DNA of 41,253 nucleotides from Streptacidiphilus melanogenes. Its GTDB lineage: Bacteria; Actinomycetota; Actinomycetes; Streptomycetales; Streptomycetaceae. The notes beneath the pieces were generated by a model. It made no database searches and was not told the origin of the DNA. It was given only the letters and a program-made list of their open reading frames with translations. Numbering within the stretch: position 1 is the stretch's first letter; the number at the start of each line of letters is the position of its first letter. Shown in pieces: positions 8,410-17,223 of the stretch. Location: NCBI RefSeq assembly GCF_000787835.1, contig NZ_BBPP01000049.1, positions 18,258 to 59,510 of the forward strand. The letters are read 5' to 3'. The position numbers and the translations under genes were made by a program.

Positions 8410-9534
8410 TCACCCGGCGAGGATCCGGAGCTCCCGGCTCGTCAGGTTGAGGCGTTCGCCGCCCTCCTCGGTGCAGACGGCGATGTCCTCGATGCGGGCG
8501 CCGTACTCGCCGGGCAGGTAGATGCCGGGCTCGATGGAGAAGGCCATGCCGGCCTCCAGCGGCAGCGGGGAGCCGGCGACGATGTAGGGCTCCTCGTGGG
8601 TCTCCAGGCCGATTCCGTGGCCGGTGCGGTGGATGAAGTAGTCGCCGTAGCCCGCCTTGGCGATCAGATCGCGGCCCACCGCGTCCAGTTGCTCGGCGGT
8701 GATACCGGGCGCGACCGCGTCGCACTGCTCCTTCTGCGCGTGCAGGAGCACCTCGTAGAGGGTCTCGTAGCGCTCGGGCGGGCGGCCGACGCAGTAGTTG
8801 CGGGTGGAGTCGGAGCAGTAGCCGGAGGGCATCGTGCCGCCGATGTCGACGACGACCGGTTCGCCGGGCTGGATGACGCGGTCGGAGACCTCCGCGTGCG
8901 GGGACGCGCCGTTCGGGCCGGAGGCGACGATGACGAAGTCGACCCGGGTGTGGCCGGAGGCGATGATCGCGTCGGCGATGTCGCGGCCGACCTCGCGCTC
9001 GGTGCGGCCGGGGCGCAGCCACTCCTCCATCGCGGAGTGGACCTTGTCGATGGCCTGGGCGGCCTCCAGCAACGCGGCGACCTCCGCCGCTCCCTTGCGC
9101 ATCCGCAGCTCGCCGAGGACGCCGCCGGCGAGGGCCTGCTCGACGCCGGGCAGGGCGCTGCGGAAGCCGAGGACCTTCTCGGCGAACATGTGGTTGTCCA
9201 GGCCGATGCGCTTGGTGCCGGAGGGGAGGCGGGAGGCGAGGAGGGCGTAGGGGTCCTCGGTCTCGCGCCAGGCGACGATCTCGAGGTCCAGCGCGCCGAC
9301 GGGCGAGGCCTCGGCGGCGGGCTGCTCCAGCAGCGGGACGACGAGGAACGGCTCGCCCTCGACGGGGACCGCGAGGCAGGTGAGCCGTTCCAGCGGGAGG
9401 GCCTCGTAGCCGGTGAGGTAGCGCAGGTCGGCTCCGGGGGTGATGAGCAGCGCGTCGAGCCCGGCGACGCGCGCGGCGATCCGTGCGCGGGCGATCCGGT
9501 CGGCGGGTGAGCTGTGACTCGCATCGTGTGCCAT
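8410..9534 (-). CDS. M24 family metallopeptidase (aminopeptidase P-like)
   Basis: A 374-residue cytosolic peptidase of the Xaa-Pro aminopeptidase type. The N-terminal creatinase-like domain (residues about 10-140) contains ADLRYLTGYEALPLERL. The C-terminal pita-bread domain holds the dimetal ligands: Asp in VVVDIGG, Asp in YCSDSTRNY, His in HRTGHGIGLETHEEP, Glu in FSIEPGIYLPG and Glu349 in ARIEDIAV. All five are intact, so activity is expected; substrates may include Xaa-Pro dipeptides. It is a single gene, divergent from the DUF952 gene. Start ATG at 9534. Confidence 0.92.
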   Translation of the reverse strand: MAHDASHSSPADRIARARIAARVAGLDALLITPGADLRYLTGYEALPLERLTCLAVPVEGEPFLVVPLLEQPAAEASPVGALDLEIVAWRETEDPYALLASRLPSGTKRIGLDNHMFAEKVLGFRSALPGVEQALAGGVLGELRMRKGAAEVAALLEAAQAIDKVHSAMEEWLRPGRTEREVGRDIADAIIASGHTRVDFVIVASGPNGASPHAEVSDRVIQPGEPVVVDIGGTMPSGYCSDSTRNYCVGRPPERYETLYEVLLHAQKEQCDAVAPGITAEQLDAVGRDLIAKAGYGDYFIHRTGHGIGLETHEEPYIVAGSPLPLEAGMAFSIEPGIYLPGEYGARIEDIAVCTEEGGERLNLTSRELRILAG

Positions 9535-9667
9535 GGCATCAGTCCATCACGTCGCAACCGCCGACGCAGTCGGTCCACGCGGTCGGTGGGCACGGGGTCG
9601 TCGACGTCGCGTCGGTGGTCACGTCGACCCACTACTCGACGGGCTCCGACTGGGGTACAAACAGGAC

Positions 9668-10006
9668 ATGCTCTTCCACCTGACGCCGCTGGACGCATGG
9701 CTGGAACATCCGGACCGCCCGTACACCACACCCTCGCTGGCGCTGGAGGGCTTCATCCACTGCTCCGCCGACGAGGACCAGGCACTGGAGGTGGCCAACG
9801 CCCGCTTCCGGGCCGCGCGCGGGCCGCTGATGGTGCTGCTGGTCGACGAGGGCGTGCTGGACCCGCCGGTGCGGTGGGAGGAGGCCAAGGACGGCGGCAC
9901 GTATCCGCACGTCTACGGGCCGGTCAACCGGGCCGCGGTGGTCGGGATGCTGGAGGTGCGGCGGGACGCGGAGGGGCGCTGGGCCTCGCTGGCCGTCTGG
10001 AGCTGA
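9668..10006 (+). CDS. DUF952 domain protein
   Basis: A 112-residue soluble protein matching the DUF952 pattern: MLFHLTPLDAWLEH, then LALEGFIHCSADEDQ and DGGTYPHVYGPVNRAAV. The His/Cys and YPH...G positions are the conserved features I recall for this family. Biochemical function is unknown. The start is ATG at 9668, where homology begins; the frame is open back to 9533, but that part would overlap the peptidase promoter. The Shine-Dalgarno is weak (AGGA at 9663-9666). Confidence 0.85.
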   Translation: MLFHLTPLDAWLEHPDRPYTTPSLALEGFIHCSADEDQALEVANARFRAARGPLMVLLVDEGVLDPPVRWEEAKDGGTYPHVYGPVNRAAVVGMLEVRRDAEGRWASLAVWS

Positions 10007-10168
10007 GCCCGGCCCCGCAGCCCGCGCCATGCGGTGATTGTCCGTCAATTCATGTGCAGGACATATGGCGTGCCTGTGCGCCCTCTTTCGCGTTCGCGAC
10101 TCGCGTGTCACTGTGTTCCGTCACGTTCTACGCGCGTCATGGACACACGACCACGACGAAGGAGCAGG

Positions 10169-12313
10169 ATGCGCAGGAGCAAGGTTGTGGCCCTGGCGGT
10201 TGCCGCCGGGCTGGCCACCGGGCTGGGCATCGGGGGCGCCGCGGCGATCCCGGCCGCCGCGGCCCCGCAGCCGTCACCACAGCACCACGCCGGGAGCTGC
10301 ACGCTCGACACGGCGAACCCCGGCCTCAAGCACGTGATCTACCTGCAGTTCGACAACGTGCACTTCACCCGGGACAACCCGAACGTGCCGTCGGACCTGG
10401 AGCAGATGCCGCATCTGCTGAACTTCCTGACGTCCAACGGCCTGGTGGACACCAACCACCACACCCCGCTGATCGCGCACACCGGCAACGACATCCTGAC
10501 GTCGCTGACCGGTCTGTACGGGGACCGGCACGGCCAGGCGGTGTCCAACTCGTACCGGTACTTCAACCCCGACGGCACCAGCAACAGCGCGGCGAGCTTC
10601 GCCTACTGGACCGACGGCGTGGCCGACACCTCGGTGCCCACCCCGAGCGACCCCAGCTACACGATGGTGACGCCGCAGGGCAAGAACACCCCGGCGCCCT
10701 GGGTCTCCTACACCCGGGCCGGCTGCGACTACGGCGCGGTCTCCGTGGCCAACACGGTCCTGGAGAACACCACCGTCGACATCAACAAGGTGTTCGGGCC
10801 GAACTCGGCCGAGGCGGCCGAGGCCAAGGCCGACCCGGGCAAGGCGCAGACGGACTACGTGGGCATCGGCATCCACTGCGCCAAGGGCTCGAAGCTGTGC
10901 CGGTCCGCGGGCACGGGCGCGTCCCCGGACCTGCTGCCGGACGAGCCGGACGGCTACCAGGGCTACCAGGCGCTGTTCGGCGCCAAGTCGGTGGATCCGG
11001 CGATCTCCGCCACCGGCGTGGTGAAGGCGACCGACGGCACGCCGATCACCGACGCCAAGGGCAACCCGGGCTTCCCCGGTTTCGACTCGATGAGCGCGGC
11101 CAACTCGCTGGGTTACGTGGCGCAGATGCAGGAGTCCGGCGTGCCGGTCACCTTCGCCTACATCTCCGACGCCCACGACCGGCACGTCGCCCCGTACGGC
11201 GCGTTCGGGCCGGGCGAGGCCGGTTACGTGGCGCAGCTGAAGACGTACGACAACGCCTTCGCGGCCTTCTTCTCGCGGCTGGCCAAGGACGGCATCACCA
11301 CCAGGAACACCGAGTTCGTGGTGACCGCGGACGAGAACGACCACTTCGTGGGCGGCACGCCGAGCCCGGCGAACTGCGACGGCGTCACGGTCCCGTGCAC
11401 CTACCAGCAGATCGGCGAGATCAACGCGAACGCGAACGGTCTGCTCGCCACCGAGCAGGGCGCGACCACGCCGTTCGCGCTGCACGCGGACTCCGCGCCG
11501 AACTTCTACGTCACCGGCGACCCGGCCCAGGGCGACCCGAAGACCCGGACGCTGGAGCAGGCCTGGTCCAAGGTCACGGCGGTCAACCCGATCACCGGGC
11601 AGACCGACACCGTCAACCGGTACCTGGCCGACCGGACGGAGATGAAGCTGCTCCACATGGTCACCGGCGACGCGGCCCGCACGCCGACGTTCACCTCGTT
11701 CGCGAACCCGGACTACTACGTCTACGGCGCCGCGGCGAACTGCAACTCGACGTGCGTGGCCCTGGGTCCGTCCTACGCGTGGAACCACGGGGACTTCGCC
11801 AACGACATCGACACCACCTGGCTGGGCCTGGCCGGTCCGGGCGTGCGGCACCTGGGCGTGACGGACAGGGTCTGGTCCGACCACACCGACATCCGGCCGA
11901 CGCTGCTGGCGCTGACCGGGCTGCGCAGCGACTACCGTGGCGACGGCGTGGTGCTGACCCCGTTCCTGGACACGAAGGCCCTGCACGGCGCGCTGCGGGC
12001 GAGCGCGGGGCAGTACGCACAGCTGGCCGCCGCGTACAAGCAGATCGACGCGGGTGTCGGCGCGTTCGCCGCGGCGACGCTGGAGCTGTCGAACAAGGGG
12101 GTCTCGTCCGCCTCCGCCGGTGACGCCACCTACCGCGCCGACGAGGCGACGCTCACCACGCTCGGCAACGAGCGCGACGCGCTGGCCGCGCAGATCGCGA
12201 CGGTCCTGGACGGTGCGGCCACCGGCCGCCACCGGATCTCGGACGCCGCGGCGGACCGCCTGGTCAGGGCGGCCCACCTCTTGATCGAGCAGGCGCAGGC
12301 CGCCGCCGCGTAG
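10169..12313 (+). CDS. Secreted alkaline phosphatase-superfamily phosphoesterase
   Basis: A 714-residue exported protein. The signal peptide (MRRSKVVALAVAAGLATGLG) ends around residue 30 at an Ala-rich site. The body resembles the phosphoesterase/arylsulfatase-like alkaline phosphatase superfamily: VIYLQFDNVHFTRDNP near the N-terminus, HTGNDILTSLTGLYGDRHG, then VTADENDHFVGG, and WSDHTDIRPTLLALTGL as metal-ligand motifs. The last 100 residues are Ala-rich and helical. ATG at 10169 has AAGGAG 4 nt upstream. It is monocistronic and convergent with the MFS gene. The substrate cannot be told. Confidence 0.85.
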   Translation: MRRSKVVALAVAAGLATGLGIGGAAAIPAAAAPQPSPQHHAGSCTLDTANPGLKHVIYLQFDNVHFTRDNPNVPSDLEQMPHLLNFLTSNGLVDTNHHTPLIAHTGNDILTSLTGLYGDRHGQAVSNSYRYFNPDGTSNSAASFAYWTDGVADTSVPTPSDPSYTMVTPQGKNTPAPWVSYTRAGCDYGAVSVANTVLENTTVDINKVFGPNSAEAAEAKADPGKAQTDYVGIGIHCAKGSKLCRSAGTGASPDLLPDEPDGYQGYQALFGAKSVDPAISATGVVKATDGTPITDAKGNPGFPGFDSMSAANSLGYVAQMQESGVPVTFAYISDAHDRHVAPYGAFGPGEAGYVAQLKTYDNAFAAFFSRLAKDGITTRNTEFVVTADENDHFVGGTPSPANCDGVTVPCTYQQIGEINANANGLLATEQGATTPFALHADSAPNFYVTGDPAQGDPKTRTLEQAWSKVTAVNPITGQTDTVNRYLADRTEMKLLHMVTGDAARTPTFTSFANPDYYVYGAAANCNSTCVALGPSYAWNHGDFANDIDTTWLGLAGPGVRHLGVTDRVWSDHTDIRPTLLALTGLRSDYRGDGVVLTPFLDTKALHGALRASAGQYAQLAAAYKQIDAGVGAFAAATLELSNKGVSSASAGDATYRADEATLTTLGNERDALAAQIATVLDGAATGRHRISDAAADRLVRAAHLLIEQAQAAAA

Positions 12314-12370
12314 TCCGCGACGGCGACTCCACCGGGATCCGCGCCCGTCGTCCGTTCACATGAAGCACCG

Positions 12371-13867
12371 TCACATGTGGACGGCGACGGGCGCGTTCGC
12401 GTCCTGTTGCACCTTTCCGCGACGGTAGAGGACCGCGGACAGGACCAGTCCGGCGGCGAAGAAGCCGGCCGACCACCAGTAGGCGGTGGCATAGCTGTGC
12501 AGCTGCGCGTCGGCCAGGTTCACCGGCGAGGGCAGGCGGCCCGTCATGTAGTGGGTGCCCGCGCTGGTGGCGAGGGTGTTGAGCAGGGCGGTGCCGATGG
12601 AACCGCCGATCTGCTGGGTGGTGTTGACGGCGGCCGAGGCGACGCCCGCGTCCTGCTCGCCGATCCGGTCGGTGGCGAGGCTCATGGCGACCGGCATGAT
12701 CAGGCCCAGGCCGAAGCCCATGACCAGCAGCGGCGGCAGCACGGCCGAGGTGTAGGAGCTGTGCAGGCCGAGGCCGGTGAACCAGACCATGGCGATCGCG
12801 GCCAGCGCCATCCCGAACGGGACCAGCGGCTTGGGGCCGATGCGCGGCAGCAGCACGAGCGTGGCCAGCTGCGCGGAGACCATCAAGGCGCCGATCATCG
12901 GCAGGAAGCCGAGGCCGGTCTGCACCGGGCTGTAGTGCAGCGTCTCCTGGAGGTAGTAGGTCAGGAAGAGGAAGACGCCGAACATGCCCGCGCTGGTGAT
13001 GCCCGAGGCGAGGAACGACGCGCCGCGGTTGCGGTCCAGCAGGACCCGCAGCGGCAGCAGCGGGTGCTGGGCTCGGGTCTGCCACCAGGCGAAGACGGCG
13101 AGCAGTACGCCGCCGAGGGTGAGGAAGCCCCAGGTCTGCGGTGAGCTCCAGCTGTGCGAGTCGGCGTTGGAGAAGCCGTAGACCAGGCCGAAGAGGCCGC
13201 CGGAGACCAGCAGGGTGCCGGGGAGGTCCAGCTTGGGCCGGTCGGCGGGCCGTCCGTTGCGCAGGAAGGCGAAGCCTCCGGCCAGCGCGAGGGCGGCGAA
13301 GAAGAGGTTGACGAAGAGGGTCCAGCGCCAGTTCAGGTGCTCCGTCAGCAGGCCGCCGAGCAGCAGGCCGATGCCGCCGCCCGCGCCCGCGATGGCGCCG
13401 TAGATGCCGAACGCCTTGGCGCGCTCGCGCGCCTCGGTGAAGGTGATGTTGAGGATCGACAGCGCGGCGGGCGCGAGGAGCGCGCCGAACAGGCCCTGGA
13501 GCGCGCGGCCGGTGACGAGGACGGAGAAGTCCCCGGCTGCCCCGGCGAGCGCGGAGGCGGCCGCGAAGCCGCCGACGCCGACCAGGAAGACGATCTTGCG
13601 GCCGAACAGGTCGGCGAGGCGTCCGCCGAGCAGCAGCAGTGAGCCGAAGGCCAGCGCGTAGGCGGTGACCACCCACTGCCGGTCCGCGTTGGAGAAGCCC
13701 AGGGCCTGCTGCGCCGAGGGCAGGGCGATGTTCACGATGGTGCCGTCGAGCACCACCATCAGCTGCGCGAGGCCGATGACCGCCAACGCCCACCAGCGGC
13801 GCCCGCCGGGCGCCTGCTGGGCACGGTCCGCGGCAGCGCTCGCGCGGGTCAGCGCTGTCTGCGACAT
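12371..13867 (-). CDS. MFS drug efflux transporter (DHA2, EmrB/QacA type)
   Basis: A 498-residue inner-membrane transporter, likely 14 membrane segments. Diagnostic motifs are LAQLMVVLDGTIVNIALPSAQQ in helix 1 (motif D1), WVVTAYALAFGSLLLLGGRLADLFGRK (motif A) and GLFGALLAPAALSI with the following helix (motif C region). Proton-driven export of lipophilic drugs is the usual role. ATG at 13867 has the strong Shine-Dalgarno GGAGGA; the frame upstream to 13930 would run through the operators. It is downstream of a TetR gene on the same strand, and two palindromic operators sit before its start, so TetR repression relieved by an exported ligand is the simplest model. Confidence 0.93.
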   Translation of the reverse strand: MSQTALTRASAAADRAQQAPGGRRWWALAVIGLAQLMVVLDGTIVNIALPSAQQALGFSNADRQWVVTAYALAFGSLLLLGGRLADLFGRKIVFLVGVGGFAAASALAGAAGDFSVLVTGRALQGLFGALLAPAALSILNITFTEARERAKAFGIYGAIAGAGGGIGLLLGGLLTEHLNWRWTLFVNLFFAALALAGGFAFLRNGRPADRPKLDLPGTLLVSGGLFGLVYGFSNADSHSWSSPQTWGFLTLGGVLLAVFAWWQTRAQHPLLPLRVLLDRNRGASFLASGITSAGMFGVFLFLTYYLQETLHYSPVQTGLGFLPMIGALMVSAQLATLVLLPRIGPKPLVPFGMALAAIAMVWFTGLGLHSSYTSAVLPPLLVMGFGLGLIMPVAMSLATDRIGEQDAGVASAAVNTTQQIGGSIGTALLNTLATSAGTHYMTGRLPSPVNLADAQLHSYATAYWWSAGFFAAGLVLSAVLYRRGKVQQDANAPVAVHM

Positions 13868-13887
13868 GGATCCTCCAACCGAATGAA

Positions 13888-13900
13888 CGAAACGGTTTCG
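13888..13900. promoter_or_regulatory. TetR-type operator, copy 1
   Basis: Palindrome CGAAAC-G-GTTTCG (13888-13900), 21 bp upstream of the MFS start. It is identical to copy 2, with centres 43 bp apart, about four helical turns. Confidence 0.65.
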
Positions 13901-13919
13901 TACTCGTCTCCGGCAAAAG

Positions 13920-13959
13920 CATACGCCCATCGAAACGGTTTCGTTTCGATGGGCGTATG
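13920..13959. promoter_or_regulatory. 18-bp perfect inverted repeat containing operator copy 2
   Basis: Arms CATACGCCCATCGAAACG (13920-13937) and CGTTTCGATGGGCGTATG (13942-13959) have a 4-nt loop. The 13-bp palindrome CGAAACGGTTTCG is nested at 13931-13943. The stem lies 28 bp after the tetR stop, so it can act both as an operator for the MFS promoter and as a transcript hairpin between the two genes. Confidence 0.65.
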
Positions 13960-13987
13960 TGAGCGCGGTCTCAGCTGTTCGGAAGGC

Positions 13988-14590
13988 TCAGCTGTTGAGG
14001 AGCGCCGGGAGGACGACGGCGTCGACGTAGGCCTTCATGTACTCCGGGTCGGCGAAGGTGTCGTCCAGGATCTTGCGGGCCGGAAGGGCGCCGACGAGCG
14101 CGTGGGCGAGGAACCTCCCCGCGGCCGCGCCGGCCCGCACCTCGCCGCGCTCCACGGCCCGGTCGATCACCTGCTCCAGCACCCGGCGCATCGGCTCGAC
14201 CAGCATCGCCCGCAGGGCGGCGCCCAGGTCCTCGTTGGTCTGCACCGCGTGCATGACCGCGCTCATGAAGACGGTGTCGTCCTCGAGGTCCGTCCCGGCG
14301 TCGGCCAGCGCGAACAGGTCGCCGCGCAGGCTGCCGGTGTCGATGCCCTCGTACGGCAGCGGCTTGGTGTGCCGCATCGCCGAGGCGACCAGCTCCGGCT
14401 TGCCCTCCCGCCACTGCCGGTACAGCGTCGCCTTGCTGACGTGGGCTCGGGCGGCGACCGCGTCCATCGTCAGCGAGTCGTAGCCGTGCTCCCGCACCAG
14501 CGCGATGACGTGCTCGTAGAGCTCCGCCTCCCGCTCGGGCGTGAGCCGGCCGCGTCCGGCCGTCGCCTGCCGCGCCGTCGCCTGCGTCAT
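13988..14590 (-). CDS. TetR family transcriptional regulator
   Basis: A 200-residue repressor-type regulator. The helix-turn-helix (about residues 25-65) reads HGYDSLTMDAVAARAHVSKA then TLYRQWREGKPELV, a typical TetR N-terminus; the C-terminal ligand-binding domain is helical (VFMSAVMHAVQTNEDLGAALR). It starts with ATG at 14590, only 4 bp after the stop of the pseudouridine synthase gene, so it may be transcribed from that operon as well. The downstream MFS gene and the palindromes between them suggest that it regulates the efflux pump. Its ligand is unknown. Confidence 0.93.
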   Translation of the reverse strand: MTQATARQATAGRGRLTPEREAELYEHVIALVREHGYDSLTMDAVAARAHVSKATLYRQWREGKPELVASAMRHTKPLPYEGIDTGSLRGDLFALADAGTDLEDDTVFMSAVMHAVQTNEDLGAALRAMLVEPMRRVLEQVIDRAVERGEVRAGAAAGRFLAHALVGALPARKILDDTFADPEYMKAYVDAVVLPALLNS

Positions 14591-14594
14591 CTGC

Positions 14595-15620
14595 TCACAG
14601 CCCCACGGACTTCATCAGCTGCCCGACCTCCGGGTTGGTCAGGCGGCGCAGCCAGCCGGACTTCTGGTCGCCGAGCGCGATCGGGCCGAACTGGGTGCGC
14701 ACCAGCTTCTCCACCGGGAAGCCGGCCTCGGCCAGTATGCGGCGCACGATGTGCTTGCGACCCTCGTGCAGGGTCACCTCGACCAGGTAGTTCTTGCCGA
14801 CGTTCTGGATGACCTTGAAGTCGTCCGCGCGGGCCCAGCCGTCCTCCAGCTCAATGCCGTTCTTCAGCTGCTTGCCCAGGTCACGCGGGATCGGGCCCTG
14901 GATGGCCGCGAGGTAGGTCTTCTGCACGCCGTACTTGGGGTGGGTCAGCCGGTGCGCCAGCTCGCCGTGGTTGGTGAGCAGGATGATGCCCTCGGTCTCG
15001 GTGTCCAGGCGGCCGACGTGGAACAGCCGCGTCTCGCGGTTGTTCACGTAGTCGCCCAGGCACTGGCGGCCGTCCGGGTCCTCCATCGTCGCGACGACGC
15101 CGGCCGGCTTGTTCAGCGCGAAGAAGAGGAACGACTGGGTGGCCACGGTCAGGCCGTCGACCTCGATCTTGTCCGAGTTCGCGTTCACGCGCTTGCCCTG
15201 CTCGCGCACGACCTCGCCGTTGACCATGACGCGGCCCTGCTCGATCAGCTCCTCGCAGGCGCGGCGGCTGCCCATGCCCGCACGGGCCAGCACCTTCTGC
15301 AGGCGCTCGCCCTCGAGCTCGCTCTTCGCCGTCGGCTTGGACGGCCGGTCGTGGCGGGCACGGACGGCGTCCTCGACGCGCGCCTGCAGCTCGCGCGGAC
15401 GCGAGGGCGCGGCCTTGCGCGGGCCGGTGCCGTACCGCGGCTTCGCGTCCGGGCCGCCGCCGAACTCCGGACGGTCGTAACGACGCTCCTCCGGACGCGG
15501 CGTGCCCTTCCCGCTGCCGCGGCCACCGCTCTGGGCTCGGCGCGCGCCGCCACCCTGCTGGCCCTGACCGCCCTTGCGGGCGCCGCCGCCGCTGCTGTTC
15601 CTGCTGTTACCGCTACGCAT
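14595..15620 (-). CDS. rRNA pseudouridine synthase (RluB/RsuA family)
   Basis: A 341-residue enzyme isomerising a uridine in rRNA. A Gly/Arg-rich, disordered N-terminal extension of about 90 residues is followed by an S4 RNA-binding domain (ERLQKVLARAGMGSRRACEE) and the RsuA/RluB catalytic domain with FHVGRLDTETEGIILLTN; Asp206 is the nucleophile. The end has EGRKHIVRRILAEAGFPV. ATG at 15620 is preferred to the TTG one codon earlier. It closes the scpA-scpB series on the same strand, the conserved actinobacterial order. Confidence 0.93.
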   Translation of the reverse strand: MRSGNSRNSSGGGARKGGQGQQGGGARRAQSGGRGSGKGTPRPEERRYDRPEFGGGPDAKPRYGTGPRKAAPSRPRELQARVEDAVRARHDRPSKPTAKSELEGERLQKVLARAGMGSRRACEELIEQGRVMVNGEVVREQGKRVNANSDKIEVDGLTVATQSFLFFALNKPAGVVATMEDPDGRQCLGDYVNNRETRLFHVGRLDTETEGIILLTNHGELAHRLTHPKYGVQKTYLAAIQGPIPRDLGKQLKNGIELEDGWARADDFKVIQNVGKNYLVEVTLHEGRKHIVRRILAEAGFPVEKLVRTQFGPIALGDQKSGWLRRLTNPEVGQLMKSVGL

Positions 15621-15690
15621 CAAAAACCCGCTGCCCGGTCTGTTCGTCGTCCGTCGTCTGTCAAGCTGCTGCCTGTCGGGCTGCTGCCTG

Positions 15691-17223
15691 TCACTCTGCC
15701 GCCGCGACCGCCTCGGCGATCGCGGACCCCTCCTGCGAGTCCGCCTCCACGTCGTCGGCCTCGGGGAGGAACGGGGCCAGCTCCGGCAGCTCGTCCAAGC
15801 CGCGCAGCCCCATCCGTTCCAGGAAGTACTGAGTGGTCCGGTACAGGTAAGCCCCCGTCTCCGGTTCCGTGCCGGACTCCTCGACCAGACCTCTCTGTAC
15901 CAGGGTACGCATCACGCCGTCACAGTTCACACCACGCACGGCGGAGACCCGGGAACGGGAGACCGGCTGCCGGTACGCGATGACCGCCAGCGTCTCCAGC
16001 GCGGCCTGCGTCAACCGGGCCTGCTGACCGTCCAGCACGAACCGGTCGACGACGGGCGCGCAGAGCGCGCGCGTGTAGAACCGCCACCCTCCGGCGACGA
16101 ACCGGAGCTCGAACCCGCGCTGCTGCGCGTCGTACTCCTCCGCGAGCTCGGTGAGCGCGGCGGCGACGAGCTTCTTCGGCCGGTCCAGCACCTCCGCGAG
16201 CCGCGCGGCGGTGGTGGGCTCGTCCACCACCATCAGCACGGCCTCGAGCGCGGCCTTCAGCGGCACCTCGGCGAGCGGGTCGGGAACCTCCGCCTCCCCC
16301 GTCGCCTCCCCCTCGACGGCGGCCCGCCGCCCACTCCGCCGCGCCGCAGGCACGGACGGCGCAGACCCAGGCGCGAACGGCGCCGCAGGCGCCTCCCCGG
16401 CCACCGGCCCCGCCGAGGGCTGCGGGTCCTGCCCGGGGGCAGCAATCCGGACGTCCGACGCCCCAGCCGGCTCAGCCGTCGCGTCCACGGCGAAGCGACG
16501 CACCGGCGCCGGAGGCGCCTCCTCCTCGCCCGCCCGCTGCGCCGTGGCCGTCAGGGGCTCGGCGGCGGCCACGGCCGTGCGCGCGAGTGGCTCGATCCAG
16601 ACGTCCGGCTCGGCGGCCGACTCCGCTGCGGCGCGAGGTTCAACCGCAGGCGCCTCCCCGGCCACCGGCCCCGCCGGGGGCGCCGAGGGCTGCGGGTCCT
16701 GCCCGGGGGCAGCAATCCGGATGTCCGACGCCCCAGCCGGCTCAGCCGTCGCGTCCAGGGCGAAGCGACGCACCGGCGCCGGAGGCGCCTCCTCCTCGCC
16801 CGCCCGCTGCGCCGTGGCCGTCAGGGGCTCGGCGGTCAGGGGCTGGGGGGCGGCCAGGGCCGTGCGCGCGAGTGGCTCGACCCGCGCATCCGTGGGCTCC
16901 GCGGGCTCCGGCTGGGCGGCCGTGACCGCCGAGGCGCTCCGGGTCTCAGGCTCGGGCGCCCCGGCCCCCTGGCCCAGGGCTGCCGCCGCCTCCCCGCCCG
17001 ACTCCGGCGGAGCCTCAGGGGCGGCTGCGGGGAGCCACTCGGCGGTGGCGGCAGCCTGGTCGCGGGTGAGCGGGTAGCCCGGGAGGGGGGCGGAGTCGTC
17101 GGTCGGCGGGAGCTCGTCGCGGAAGACGGTCTCCAGCTGCTCGCCGGGGCGGGGCCGGCCGGGAAGGCCCAGGCGGCGGCGCGGGGACGGGGCGGTGGGG
17201 AACTCCGTCGAGTCGTCCGTCAC
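15691..17223 (-). CDS. scpB: Segregation and condensation protein B with a long repetitive N-terminus
   Basis: A 510-residue protein, over twice the usual ScpB length (about 200-250). The last ~215 residues are ScpB: PLKAALEAVLMVVDEPTTAA, then RLTQAALETLAVIAYRQPVS and VNCDGVMRTLVQRGLVEESG, forming tandem winged helices that bind ScpA in the Smc-ScpAB condensin. The first ~290 residues are Pro/Ala/Glu-rich and predicted disordered, and contain an 87-codon tandem duplication. The start is GTG at 17223, overlapping the scpA stop (GTGA), so translation is coupled. The extension is unlikely to be catalytic. Confidence 0.92.
   Translation of the reverse strand: MTDDSTEFPTAPSPRRRLGLPGRPRPGEQLETVFRDELPPTDDSAPLPGYPLTRDQAAATAEWLPAAAPEAPPESGGEAAAALGQGAGAPEPETRSASAVTAAQPEPAEPTDARVEPLARTALAAPQPLTAEPLTATAQRAGEEEAPPAPVRRFALDATAEPAGASDIRIAAPGQDPQPSAPPAGPVAGEAPAVEPRAAAESAAEPDVWIEPLARTAVAAAEPLTATAQRAGEEEAPPAPVRRFAVDATAEPAGASDVRIAAPGQDPQPSAGPVAGEAPAAPFAPGSAPSVPAARRSGRRAAVEGEATGEAEVPDPLAEVPLKAALEAVLMVVDEPTTAARLAEVLDRPKKLVAAALTELAEEYDAQQRGFELRFVAGGWRFYTRALCAPVVDRFVLDGQQARLTQAALETLAVIAYRQPVSRSRVSAVRGVNCDGVMRTLVQRGLVEESGTEPETGAYLYRTTQYFLERMGLRGLDELPELAPFLPEADDVEADSQEGSAIAEAVAAAE
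16385..16890. repeat. 261-bp (87-codon) tandem duplication inside scpB
   Basis: The segment from about 16385 recurs from 16646 with high identity over more than 200 bp. The later part contains a further small insertion. On the protein it is EPLARTA-x-AA, then TATAQRAGEEEAPPAPVRRF, DATAEPAGASD and GQDPQPSA. The 261-bp period keeps the frame. Confidence 0.85.

Noticed and set aside
10007-10168. PHO-box-like direct repeats (GTTCGCG, GTTCCGT, GTTCTAC) before the phosphatase-like gene
   Set aside because: Spacings are 23 and 10 bp and the GTTCACC core is absent, so they do not make a regular 11-bp repeat.
15640-15690. gctgcctgtc repeats between the rluB-like gene and scpB
   Set aside because: Two short copies only; no palindrome or conserved motif, so no function is assigned.
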